Part shown: positions 51,472 through 59,477 of the stretch, one piece after another
How the letters are laid out: each line of letters begins with the position of its first letter
How positions within the stretch are numbered: position 1 is the stretch's first letter
NCBI GenBank assembly: GCA_016703665.1
Contig: JADJBS010000001.1
Coordinates: 393,694-457,693 of the forward strand
Direction: 5' to 3'
Source of the DNA: Candidatus Defluviibacillus avedoerensis
GTDB taxonomy: Bacteria > Pseudomonadota > Gammaproteobacteria > Burkholderiales > Burkholderiaceae_C
DNA length: 64,000 nucleotides
The notes under the pieces: generated by a model
The model's input: only the letters and a program-made list of their open reading frames with translations
The model's database searches: none
Told to the model about the DNA's origin: nothing
Translations under genes and position numbers: made by a program

Positions 51472-51921
51472 ATGCGCAAAGCCAAATCAAAAGTTCACTT
51501 GATCAGCGGAACTGCAGACGAAGTCGAGGCAGCTTTCTATGAGGCCATGCAAGTTGGTGACATAGATCGTTTGATGGCATGTTGGGCCGATGAGGACGAC
51601 GTGGTGTGCATTCATCCTGGCGGTGCGCGCCTTGTCGGTTGTTCTGCGATACGCTCGGCATTTGAGGGTATGTTGGCCAACGGAGCGTTGCGTGTTCATC
51701 CTGAGGGTATTCGGAAAATTGAATCAATGTCCAGCGCTGTGCATACCTTGGTTGAACGTGTGGAGATGATTGCGGCCGAAGGCCCCATGCAGGCTTTTTT
51801 GCTTGCTACCAATGCATACTTCAAAACGCCGGAAGGCTGGCGAATGGTTGCCCACCATGTGAGCCAAGGATCAGAGCAACTGATGGACGATGCCGAGAAA
51901 GTCACGTACGTTTTGCATTGA
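51472..51921 (+). CDS. SnoaL/NTF2-like family protein
   Basis: 149 residues from ATG 51472 (MRKAKSKVHLISG); the frame is open upstream but through the terminator. The NTF2-like cone is suggested by VEAAFYEAMQVGDIDRLMAC, WADEDDVVCIHPGGARLVG and the closing GWRMVAHHVSQGS. These proteins bind or isomerise small molecules; the conserved WADEDDVVCIHP pattern is typical of a YybH-like group without known substrate. Stands alone between the atp operon and the YheT-like gene. Confidence 0.85.
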   Translation: MRKAKSKVHLISGTADEVEAAFYEAMQVGDIDRLMACWADEDDVVCIHPGGARLVGCSAIRSAFEGMLANGALRVHPEGIRKIESMSSAVHTLVERVEMIAAEGPMQAFLLATNAYFKTPEGWRMVAHHVSQGSEQLMDDAEKVTYVLH

Positions 51922-51966
51922 CTCGATTCATACATAAATTGGTACGTTGCATCCACATTGATTGCT

Positions 51967-52980
51967 ATGAAATACAGAGCACCTTTTTGGCTGCCAGGCG
52001 GCAATTTGCAAACCATCTGGCCAGCTTTGCTGTCAAGGCGCAGTAGCGGCGAACCACCGTCGTACCAACGACAGCGCCTGAGCACTCCCGACGGGGATTT
52101 CGTGGATGTTGACTGGTTGATCAGAGATCAGGGAGTTTCGGCAAGTGAGACCCTCTTGGTGCTGTTTCATGGTTTAGAAGGGTCTTCCCGCAGTCATTAT
52201 GCAGAGGCATTTGCCGATTACGCAACGGCGCAGGGAATCGACTACGTGGTCCCGCATTTCAGAGGTTGCAGCGGTGAACTGAACCTCGCTCCGCGCGCAT
52301 ACCACTCCGGAGACTTCGAAGAGATTGGTTGGTTTCTGCAAACGCTAAAAGCATTTCACTTGGCTCGCGGTGGCAAGCAGGTGTTGGGCGTTGGCATCTC
52401 TTTGGGGGGCAATGCACTGCTGCGTTGGGCCGAGGAAATGGGCGAAAGCGCTTCAACGGTAGTCAAAGCAGTCGCAGCCGTATGCTCCCCTGTTGACCTA
52501 GAGGCTTGCGGGCGTGCCATTGGCAAAGGCTTCAACCGTCACGTCTATACCCGTATGTTTCTGCAGAGCATGAAGCCCAAGGCTATGCGAAAACTAGCGC
52601 AACACCCGGGCTTGTTTGATGCGCAGGCTCTGATGACTGCCAAAGATCTCTACGAATTCGACAATGTATTCACTGCTCCTTTGCATGGCTTCAAAGGTAC
52701 AGAAGACTACTGGTTCCGTGCCTCAGCAAAGCCACACCTGCGACAAATCAAGATTCCGGCTTTAGTGGTAAACGCGCTTAACGATCCATTCGTCCCGGCC
52801 CAAAGCCTACCTGATGCCAAGGAGGCAGGGCCTTTTGTCACGCTTTGGCGTCCGCGTACCGGTGGCCATGTCGGTTTTTTGCAGGGCTGGATACCCGGTC
52901 ATCTCCGCGCCATGCCTCAACTGGTGGGCGATTGGCTTCGCCAGAATGTGTCCTTGTCAGAGAGACTTAACCATGGATGA
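51967..52980 (+). CDS. YheT-family alpha/beta hydrolase
   Basis: 337 residues from ATG 51967 (MKYRAPFWLPGGNLQTIWP). Alpha/beta hydrolase fold with the oxyanion-region LLVLFHGLEGSSRSHYA, nucleophile elbow GVGISLGGNALLRW (Ser), Asp region in VVNALNDPFVP and His in TGGHVGFLQG. The family (YheT/EMB8-like) is of uncertain substrate, possibly an esterase. Overlaps the next gene by 8 bp. Confidence 0.9.
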   Translation: MKYRAPFWLPGGNLQTIWPALLSRRSSGEPPSYQRQRLSTPDGDFVDVDWLIRDQGVSASETLLVLFHGLEGSSRSHYAEAFADYATAQGIDYVVPHFRGCSGELNLAPRAYHSGDFEEIGWFLQTLKAFHLARGGKQVLGVGISLGGNALLRWAEEMGESASTVVKAVAAVCSPVDLEACGRAIGKGFNRHVYTRMFLQSMKPKAMRKLAQHPGLFDAQALMTAKDLYEFDNVFTAPLHGFKGTEDYWFRASAKPHLRQIKIPALVVNALNDPFVPAQSLPDAKEAGPFVTLWRPRTGGHVGFLQGWIPGHLRAMPQLVGDWLRQNVSLSERLNHG

Positions 52981-53524
52981 CATCGTCAAAGCGGCCATGC
53001 TCAAATGGCCAAACGTGCCGCATTGCTATGGCTGGCTTGGTCTGGATGCTCGTGGTCAGTGGTATATGCGTGATGCAACAACCCAAATGGCTGGAGCGTT
53101 TGGCAGTTCATCGCAAGCGCAGGGCTCGTTGCTGCGGCATCAAAAATTGGTGGACTTTATCCAGCGCAACTATCAGTCAGCATCGCAGGGACCGAACAAA
53201 GGGCAATGGTATTTTCAGAATGGGCCGCAACGGGTGTACGTTGAATTGGCGGTCACGCCATTGATCTGGCGCGTGCAAGACGATTTCTCGTTGGTTGCGC
53301 ACACGGGACTTCACGCCGAACTCTCAGCGTGCTGGCTGGATGAATATGGGCGTTTGTATGCACAGACACCACAAGGGTACGGGCTGATACATACCCAAGA
53401 CGTATTACTTGCATCGAACGCCATAGAGCAAGGAATCTGGACGATCCAGGAAATGCAAGCGCAACACATGCCAAGCACCTTTGGCTATATTTTGAGCCCA
53501 TCTGTGCAAAATAAGGCGACCTGA
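52973..53524 (+). CDS. Conserved hypothetical protein (DUF family uncertain)
   Basis: 183 residues from ATG 52973, overlapping the YheT-like stop by 8 bp. It begins MDDIVKAAMLKWPNVPHCYG and continues GWLGLDARGQWYMRD; a second block is QGPNKGQWYFQNGPQRVYVE. Soluble, with no signal peptide or metal motif seen. I recall similar proteins next to YheT-like hydrolases in Burkholderiales, all without assigned function. A terminator follows 11 bp downstream. Confidence 0.75.
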   Translation: MDDIVKAAMLKWPNVPHCYGWLGLDARGQWYMRDATTQMAGAFGSSSQAQGSLLRHQKLVDFIQRNYQSASQGPNKGQWYFQNGPQRVYVELAVTPLIWRVQDDFSLVAHTGLHAELSACWLDEYGRLYAQTPQGYGLIHTQDVLLASNAIEQGIWTIQEMQAQHMPSTFGYILSPSVQNKAT

Positions 53525-53535
53525 GTGCACAACAA

Positions 53536-53558
53536 AAGCCGGTCAAGACCGGCTTTTT
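53536..53558. terminator. Rho-independent terminator between convergent genes
   Basis: AAGCCGGT (53536-53543), loop CAAG, ACCGGCTT (53548-53555), then TTT; preceding AAAA makes it usable from both strands. Confidence 0.85.
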
Positions 53559-53584
53559 GGCTAAGGTAGGCACGCTTGCAGCAC

Positions 53585-54046
53585 TTATTTCGAAGGTTTT
53601 GGTTCGGCAAACTTGGCTCCACCTGCGTTGGCCAAATAAACCACGCCACGGGCGACTTCTGCATCATCAAGATCACCACCACCTTGCGCGGGCATATTTC
53701 CCTTGCCCTTCATCGCAGACGTCACCAAGGCATCAAGGCCCGATTTAATGCGGGGTCCCCACGCACCAGCATCAGCCAGCTTGGGCGCACCTGCCGCACC
53801 AGTGGCATGGCAAGTAGAACACTGCGCCTTGTAAACGTCTTCGCCCGACCGAGCCTGTTTTGCGGTACCGCCTTCGTAAGCAGCACCACGAATTTCAACA
53901 GAGCCAATTTTTTGAATCCGTTTGGCGAGCATCTTTTCTGCCACATCGGCGCTGACCTCGACTTTGGCGGACGAGACGGAAATGGATACAAGCGCTGCAA
54001 TGAAGCCGATGGGTATTAGGAACGACAGAAACACTGTCACCAGCAT
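53585..54046 (-). CDS. Membrane-anchored cytochrome c5-like protein
   Basis: 153 residues from ATG 54046. N-terminal anchor (VTVFLSFLIPIGFIAALVSI), then a linker and a class I cytochrome c domain with haem motif CSTCH and the distal Met in KGKGNMPAQGG. It should carry electrons in the periplasm. The family usually starts with a short MSDxxHH leader ending in QQNPQKK before the anchor. Here QQNPQKK is encoded in frame just upstream, but the MSDNSHH start (ATG 54101) is one frame off. A single-base indel near 54078-54090 therefore probably hides the true start. Confidence 0.88.
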   Translation of the reverse strand: MLVTVFLSFLIPIGFIAALVSISVSSAKVEVSADVAEKMLAKRIQKIGSVEIRGAAYEGGTAKQARSGEDVYKAQCSTCHATGAAGAPKLADAGAWGPRIKSGLDALVTSAMKGKGNMPAQGGGDLDDAEVARGVVYLANAGGAKFAEPKPSK

Positions 54047-54214
54047 CTTCTTCTGGGGGTTTTGCTGTCGGGTGAGATTCGTGGTGGCTGTTGTCGCTCA
54101 TAGCGTCCTCAATTAAGTCGCGGGCCTGGAAACAACCTCGGATTATAGCTGGCGCACTACAGCATCTGTGAGAGAATCCTCGTTCGCGAACTGCCTACCT
54201 GAGGCAGGCCTATC

Positions 54215-54290
54215 GCGGCTGTAGCTCAGTGGATAGAGTATTGGCCTCCGAAGCCAAGGGTCGTGGGTTCGATCCCCGCCAGCCGCACCA
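54215..54290 (+). tRNA. tRNA-Arg (anticodon CCG), CCA encoded
   Basis: 76 bases. Acceptor stem GCGGCTG pairs with CAGCCGC, the D-loop is in TAGCTCAGTGGATAGAGTA, the anticodon arm TTGGC-CTCCGAA-GCCAA gives anticodon CCG, and the T-arm is GTGGGTTCGATCCCCGC. Reads CGG codons. Its 3' part is duplicated at 58630-58646 as the far end of an integrated element. Confidence 0.95.
54267..54283 (+). repeat. attL-like repeat (in tRNA-Arg T-arm)
   Basis: GTTCGATCCCCGCCAGC, identical to 58630-58646. Confidence 0.8.
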
Positions 54291-54322
54291 AAAGAGCATT
54301 TCACAGGGTGTCATACTCTCTC

Positions 54323-54357
54323 AAAACCCGCATTTACAAAGGCATTGCGGGTTTTTT
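54323..54357 (+). terminator. Rho-independent terminator after tRNA-Arg
   Basis: AAAACCCGCA (54323-54332) pairs with TGCGGGTTTT (54346-54355), followed by further T residues. It lies inside the element, between attL and the integrase. Confidence 0.8.
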
Positions 54358-54391
54358 CTTGTCTTACGCTGTTTCAGGCGATAACATGACA

Positions 54392-54455
54392 TACCGTCAA
54401 ATTGACGGTACATGTGACGGTATTTTCTGATACCGACAAATGAGATACCGACAAA
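54392..54455. repeat. Integrase arm-type/operator repeats upstream of int
   Basis: A 19-bp palindrome TACCGTCAAATTGACGGTA (54392-54410), an inverted pair CGGTAT/ATACCG (54418-54423 and 54430-54435), and a direct repeat GATACCGACAAA (54429-54440 and 54444-54455). The 54401-54430 block recurs at the right end of the element. Confidence 0.65.
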
Positions 54456-54467
54456 ACAGGGGGGTGC

Positions 54468-55709
54468 ATGGCGCTCACAGACACTTTTGTTAAGCAGGTA
54501 AAGCCCAAGGGCAGTGCTACTGGGGAGAAGTACGCAGACGGAGGGGGCCTCTATCTGCTTGTGAAGGTCAGCGGCAAATACTGGCGGCTTGACTACCGCT
54601 TTGCGGACAAGCGCAAAACCCTGGCGCTAGGTGTCTATCCTGAAGTCACACTGGCAAAAGCACGCCTGAAGCGCGCGAAGGCTCGAGAGCAGTTAGCAGA
54701 CGGTATCGACCCGGGCCTAGCCAAGAAGGCAGAAAAGCAAATCAGTAATCTGGCAGCGGCCAACACCTTTGAAGCAGTGGCCCGCGAGTACCTGGAGACC
54801 AAGGCGCACGACTGGACGCCGGCCTATGCAGAAAAGTGGTTGCGTGGTCTGACAAAAGACGTGTTCCCTTACCTTGGAAGCCTGCCCATTGCCACCATCA
54901 CGGCCCCCATGCTGCTGAACACGCTTCGCCGTGTAGAGAAGCGGGGCACCATTGACGCTGCCCATACTCTGCGCCAGACCACGGGGCAAGTTTTCCGGTA
55001 CGGCATCCAGACCGGAAGATGCGACCGCAGCCCGGCGGCTGATCTGCAAGGCGCTTTGAAGTCCCTCACCGTCAAGAACATGGCGGCAATCTTGGAGCCG
55101 GTGAAGGTGGGTGAACTGCTTCGCGCCATTGATGCCTATTCGGGACAGCCCATAACCAAGACGGCGCTGATCCTGTCTGCTCTGTTGTTTCAACGTCCAG
55201 GCAATATCCGTCAAATGGAATGGGCCTGGATTGACTTTGATGCTGCCGTGTTGAGCATACCGTCGGAAAGTATGAAGCGGCGCAAGGATCAGAAGATCAA
55301 CGGCAGGCCGCACTTTGTCCCATTGGCACCTCAGGCCCTGGCGCAATTGAAAGACCTTCAACCACTAACTGGGCACGGGCGTTATGTCTTCCCAAGCCTT
55401 CTGACTGGTGAACGCCCTATGTCTGACAACACCGTCCGGACGGCATTGCGACGCATGGGTTATCCAAAGGAAGAAATGAGCGCCCACGGCTTCAGGGCGG
55501 TTGCGCGGACGCTGATTGCCGAGCGCTTGCCCGGCATCGCTGCTGACGTGATTGAGGCACAGTTGGCACACGGCAAATCAGGACCGTTGGGCATGGCCTA
55601 TGACCGCGCCGAGTACATGGAGCAACGGCGCTCCATGATGCTGGAGTGGGCTAACTATCTGGACAAGTTGCGCCGCGGGGCAGATGTGGTCCAGTTCAAA
55701 GCTGCATGA
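54468..55709 (+). CDS. int: Tyrosine-type integrase, P4/CP4-57-like
   Basis: 413 residues, full length. N-terminal DUF4102 arm-binding domain (about 1-85; LTDTFVKQVKPKG, YADGGGLYLLVK, KRKTLALGVYPEVTLAKAR), a core-binding domain, then the catalytic domain. Catalytic residues seen: Arg in LLFQRPGNIRQ, His-x-x-Arg in SAHGFRAVARTL, His in IEAQLAHGKSG and Tyr in YDRAEYMEQRR. It recombines the element with the tRNA 3' end. No excisionase gene was recognised. The gene is intact, unlike the IS element 13 bp downstream. Confidence 0.95.
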   Translation: MALTDTFVKQVKPKGSATGEKYADGGGLYLLVKVSGKYWRLDYRFADKRKTLALGVYPEVTLAKARLKRAKAREQLADGIDPGLAKKAEKQISNLAAANTFEAVAREYLETKAHDWTPAYAEKWLRGLTKDVFPYLGSLPIATITAPMLLNTLRRVEKRGTIDAAHTLRQTTGQVFRYGIQTGRCDRSPAADLQGALKSLTVKNMAAILEPVKVGELLRAIDAYSGQPITKTALILSALLFQRPGNIRQMEWAWIDFDAAVLSIPSESMKRRKDQKINGRPHFVPLAPQALAQLKDLQPLTGHGRYVFPSLLTGERPMSDNTVRTALRRMGYPKEEMSAHGFRAVARTLIAERLPGIAADVIEAQLAHGKSGPLGMAYDRAEYMEQRRSMMLEWANYLDKLRRGADVVQFKAA

Positions 55710-55835
55710 AGACTTAGAGGCTGTTGAGGCCGACCGAAAACTGACCATTTTAGAGGTCGTTGTGCCGATTCAAAATTGACCAGGGTGTTCCACTGTCCTG
55801 CTGAATATTTCAGCAGGGGACAAAAGGTGATCACC

Positions 55836-57356
55836 ATGGACATGATTGGCAAGATCAGGCGGCTGAGGCTGCGTGACAAACTCTCCCTGAAGGCGCGATA
55901 GCAAAGCACGGGTCTTTCAAGAAACACGGTCAAAAGTGGCTCAAGGCGGCGGGAGATGCCGAGCCCCGGATACCAAGGGCGGGTGAACGCAAACTGAGTG
56001 CGTTCAAAGGCGTGCTGGAGCAGTCGCTACAAGCCGACGCTCACCGGCCCAAGAAAGGTCGGCGCACAGCCAGGGCGCTGTTTGTGCAGATCCAGGCCCA
56101 GGGCTACCGGGGCGGCTACAGCGCCGTTGCACCGACTTCGTGCGAAGGTGGCGTGAGCAATCAGGCAAAGTGTTTGGCAAGGCCTTTGTTCCGTTGAACT
56201 TTGAATTTGGCGAAGCCTTTCAATTCGACTGGAGCGACGAAGCACTGGTCGTAGGCGGGGTGTTCTACAAAGTTCAAGTCGCCCATCTGAAGCTGTGCGC
56301 CAGCAGAGCGTTCTGGCTGGTGGCCTACCCCAGCCAGGGCACTGAAATGCTGTTCGATGCCCACACCCGCTCGTTGCTGCGCTGGGTGGCGTGGCACGCC
56401 GGGGCATATACGACAACATGCGCACTGCGGTTGACAAGGTCCTCAAGGGCAAGGGCCGTATCGTCAACGCACGCTTTGCGGCCATGGCCAGCCACTACCT
56501 GTTCAATCCGGACTTCTGCAACGTCGCCAGTGGCTGGGAGAAAGGCGTTGTCGAGAAGAATGTGCAAGACAGTAGGCGTCGCGTCTGGATAGAGGCAGCG
56601 ACACGCCGATTCGGCTCCTTCATTGAACTCAACGCCTGGCTGGGACAGCGCTGCCGAGCGATCTGGGCTGACACCATCCACCCCGAACACAAACAGTTCA
56701 CGGTCGCTGAGATGCTGGAATTGGAGCAGGCGCATCTGATGGACATGCCAGCTACCTTTGATGGCTATGTCGAGAAGCTGGCCAGGGTGAGCAGTACCTG
56801 TTTGGTGTCCATTGCACGCAACCGGTACTCTGTGCCTTGTGAATGGGCTGGACACATGGTCAGCACCCGGCTTTACCCGGGTCGGGTAGAGGTGGCTGCC
56901 CTGGATGCCATGGTGGCCAGCCATGTCAGACTGGCTGGTGCAGGTCAGATCCGTTACGACTGGCAGCACTACATAGAGTTGGTTCAGCGCAAGCCCGGCG
57001 CCTTACGCAACGGTGCCCCCTTCCTGGAGTTGCCGCCTGCGCTTCTGCGACTGAGGCGGGCACTGCTACGCCAACCGGCGGGCGACAAAGCCATGGCGCA
57101 AGTGCTGGCAGCAGTGCCCAATGCCGGACTGGAGGCAGTACTTGTTGCCGTTGAACTTGTGCTCGAAGCATGTGCGCCCAATGGCAATATCAGCATCGAA
57201 CATGTGCACAACGTGCTCGCGCGGCTGAACACGCCCCAGCTTCCAGAGCAAGCACAAACGGTCTTGCATCTGAACCTCATTCCTAAGGCGGACACAGCAC
57301 GCTATGACCGGTTGCGGCCGACACACCTGGATGCTCCGGAGGTGAACCATGCTTAA
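55836..57356 (+). pseudogene. istA: istA transposase, frameshifted
   Basis: The DDE transposase of IS21 elements is readable only by switching frames. It starts at ATG 55836 (MDMIGKIRRLRLRDKLSLKA) and meets a stop near 55900. It resumes as KHTGLS-like helix-turn-helix residues and then HRPKKGRRTARALFVQIQAQ to about 56130. The next frame gives VPLNFEFGEAFQFDWSDEAL to about 56385, and another gives ARRGIYDNMRTAVDKVLKGK to the stop at 57356. At least four frame changes, each explained by a one- or two-base indel (for instance a lost base near 56382). The catalytic Asp region QFDWSD and the C-terminal part are otherwise well conserved. Recent decay or sequence error is possible. Confidence 0.82.
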
Positions 57357-58167
57357 AGACGTAAGCGATGTTCAAGCTGGGCTCAAGGCCTTACGGCTGA
57401 ACGGCATGGTGACGGCCTGGGCAGAGTTAATGGAACAAGGTGGCGACAGCACGCTAGCGTCGTCACGCTGGTTGATTGAGCACTTGCTGCAGGCCGAAGA
57501 TGTGGACCGGGCCTTGCGTTCAATCGCGCACCAGATGAAGTCAGCGCGGTTCCCTGTGCATCGCGATCTGGCTGGCTTTGACTTTGAGGTATCCCAGGTC
57601 GACAAAGTGTTGATCCTCAAGCTGGCAGATCTGTCCTTCACGCAGCAGGCTCACAACGTGGTGTTGATCGGTGGACCGGGAACTGGCAAGACCCATCTGG
57701 CGACCGCGCTGGGCATTGCGGGACTGAGCCGCCATGGCAAGCGTGTTCGCTTCTACTCGACAGTGGATCTGGTGAATGCGCTGGAGCAGGAGAAGGCCCA
57801 GGGTAAGGCTGGGCGTATCGCCATGAGTTTGGCACGCATGGACTTGGTGATCCTGGATGAGATGGGGTACTTGCCGTTCAATAAGCCGGTGGCGCTGCTG
57901 TTCCACCTGCTGTCCAAGCTATACAAGCACACCAACGTGATGATCACGACCAATCTGACCTTCGCGGAATGGTCAAGTGTGTTCGGCGACCAAGATGACC
58001 ACGGCACTGCTGGACCGTCTCACGGATCCCTGCCACATCGTAGAAGCAGGCAATGGAGTCCCCACGGGTTCCGCCACAGCACAAAGGGAGGCCAAGGGCG
58101 CATCAAGACGCGACAGGTATCGAGACAACTCAACGCTCAGACTGACACGCCGCCAGAGCCGAAATAG
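57349..58167 (+). pseudogene. istB: istB helper ATPase, frameshifted near the C-terminus
   Basis: The AAA+ helper protein of IS21 transposition, overlapping istA by 8 bp. Walker A GGPGTGKTHLATAL and Walker B LVILDEMGYLPFN are intact. The expected segment KMTTALLDRLTDPCHIVEAG is encoded one frame off at about 57990-58055, and the original frame then resumes with FRHSTKGGQGRIKTRQ. A small deletion near 57988 and a compensating change near 58058 explain this. Confidence 0.82.
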
Positions 58168-58364
58168 CCCAGCAAATCAAACGGCGCGCGGAAATCGCTC
58201 CGGGCTACGCCCTTCGCGCCCTCCTCGCGCAAAGATCAACCGCTAGAAAGGACTTCACGCCATTCCAAGGCGTATAGTTATCCAGAGTTGAGCTAAAAAG
58301 CTCAACTAAGCCCCTGGTCAAAATTCAATCGGCACAGGTGGTCAATATTCATTCGGCGCGAACA

Positions 58365-58502
58365 GATCAGGACAAGCGGTCTGTGATTCCGATTGAGGCA
58401 GGGGATGTTGATGTGTGGCTGGCTGGGACTGTTGCGGATGCGGTTTCGTTGTTGGTAGCGCATTCGATTTCAGTGTTTGGCGCGGACTTGCTAAATGCCT
58501 AA
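58365..58502 (+). pseudogene. Truncated C-terminal fragment of an SRAP/YedK-like gene
   Basis: 46 codons in an open frame directly abutting the IS end, reading DQDKRSVIPIEAGDVDVWLA then GTVADAVSLL and ending LLNA plus TAA. The pattern KRSVIPI...DVWL resembles the C-terminal segment of SOS-response-associated peptidases (HMCES/YedK). The upstream part of the gene is missing, presumably lost with the IS. The identification is tentative because the fragment is short. Confidence 0.4.
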
Positions 58503-58554
58503 GCATTCCAGGAAGTGGTTGTCAAAATCTTGCAACACATACGACACTTTTTGA

Positions 58555-58584
58555 TTTGACGGTACTTTTGGCGGTATTTTTCAA
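58555..58584. repeat. Right-end arm-type repeat of the integrative element
   Basis: 30 bp matching 54401-54430 at 23 positions (shared TTGACGGTAC and CGGTATTTT blocks), 46 bp inside attR. Confidence 0.6.
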
Positions 58585-58629
58585 ATCACGTTGACGAAAA
58601 CCTAGAATTCATGAGGTCTTCAGCCTGAT

Positions 58630-58646
58630 GTTCGATCCCCGCCAGC
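58630..58646 (+). repeat. attR-like repeat
   Basis: GTTCGATCCCCGCCAGC, a copy of tRNA-Arg 54267-54283. It lies 5 bp beyond the proC stop codon (TAG on the minus strand at 58652-58654). Confidence 0.8.
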
Positions 58647-58651
58647 GCCAG

Positions 58652-59465
58652 CTAAGTTGCTCCGAATTCGACACCGAGTTCCGCTGCTCGGCTACAGGCT
58701 GCGGTCATGGCCGCGATGAATTTCTCTTTACGTGATCTCGTTCCATCGACGTTATGGCCGCATATGTTGTTCCTCCTTTGAGGTGACACGTTGGCGCAAT
58801 ACCGCTGGCGGCTCGTCGGATTGTGCAGCGAGCGCGGTTGCACCGCCAAAAGTGCCGAGTGCCAGGGTGTAGGCTTGCTCGCGAGTCAGCCCCAATGATT
58901 CGCCTGCCTCCACCATAGCCTCAAGGAAGTAAAAGACATGTGCAGGTCCAGAGCCGGACAAAGCTGTTACCGCATTAGGTTGGGGTTCGTCCTTAACCCA
59001 AATGAGCTCGCCGGTTGCTCCAAGTACTTGACAGATTAGTTCGCGCTCGTCATCGTTGACGCCCGCTCGCGCGTACAAGGCGGTCATTCCTTTACCGATC
59101 AATGCGGGGGTATTTGGCATGGCACGCACAACGCGATCCGTACCTAGCCAGGTTGAAATACTGTCACTGCCGATGCCGGCTGCCACACTCAGGTGCAAAG
59201 CTTTATTTGTGTGAGTTTTGACGAGTCGCGCAGCATCCTTAAAGACTTGGGGCTTGACCGCCCAAATCACCAAGTCTGCGAACGCCAGATCTTGATTTGC
59301 CATCTCAAGCGCGTTTACCTGGAACTGGGTGCGCAGTTTTCTGCGGGTGCCAGCGTCTGGCTCAACAACCCATATCTGGCTTGCTGGTGTTCCCTCAGCA
59401 ATCATTCCGCCCAAAATTGCAGTAGCCATAATGCCGCCACCAATGAAGGCTGTGCTGAATTTCAT
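58652..59465 (-). CDS. proC: Pyrroline-5-carboxylate reductase (two apparent frameshifts near the C-terminus)
   Basis: NADPH-dependent last step of proline synthesis. Start at ATG 59465 with the Rossmann motif FSTAFIGGGIMATAILGG; VRAMPNTPALIGKGMTALYA and the C-terminal ALSGSGPAHVFYFLEAM are intact. The first frame ends early at 58752 after RVTSKEEQH. The expected continuation GGTTYAAITSMERDH is encoded in the next frame, and the true end FIAAMTAACSRAAELGVEFG, stopping at 58652, in a third. Two one-base indels (near 58780 and 58710) restore a normal-length protein. I treat it as an intact gene with sequence errors. Confidence 0.85.
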
Positions 59466-59477
59466 CTGTTTGTCCTG

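Larger units (their letters stand above)
55722..58364. mobile_element. IS21-family insertion sequence (decayed)
   Basis: 2643 bp bounded by imperfect 26-bp inverted ends starting TGTT and ending TGACCA (55722-55747 and 58339-58364; 19 of 26 match). Second inner inverted copies GTGCCGATT...TTGACCAGGG follow at 55762-55785 and 58312-58335 (21 of 24 match). Multiple terminal repeats and the istA/istB pair are IS21 hallmarks. No target duplication is seen: flanks are AGGC on the left and GATC on the right. A perfect 9-bp hairpin (AGTTGAGCT) lies at 58286-58307. Confidence 0.85.
54267..58646. mobile_element. Small integrative element in tRNA-Arg(CCG)
   Basis: A 17-bp direct repeat (tRNA 3' segment 54267-54283 and copy 58630-58646) bounds about 4.4 kb containing a tRNA-type tyrosine integrase, arm-type repeats near both ends, a decayed IS21-family element and a truncated gene. 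The right copy lies just beyond the proC stop codon, so before integration tRNA-Arg and proC were adjacent. Little cargo remains, so it looks like a degraded island. Confidence 0.82.

Noticed and set aside
55836..57356. Programmed frameshifting in istA.
   Set aside because: There are at least four frame changes at sites without a common slippery motif, and neighbouring non-IS genes show the same pattern.
58652..58849. A short separate minus-strand gene ending in ELGVEFGAT.
   Set aside because: Its C-terminal half is the true end of ProC, displaced by frameshifts.
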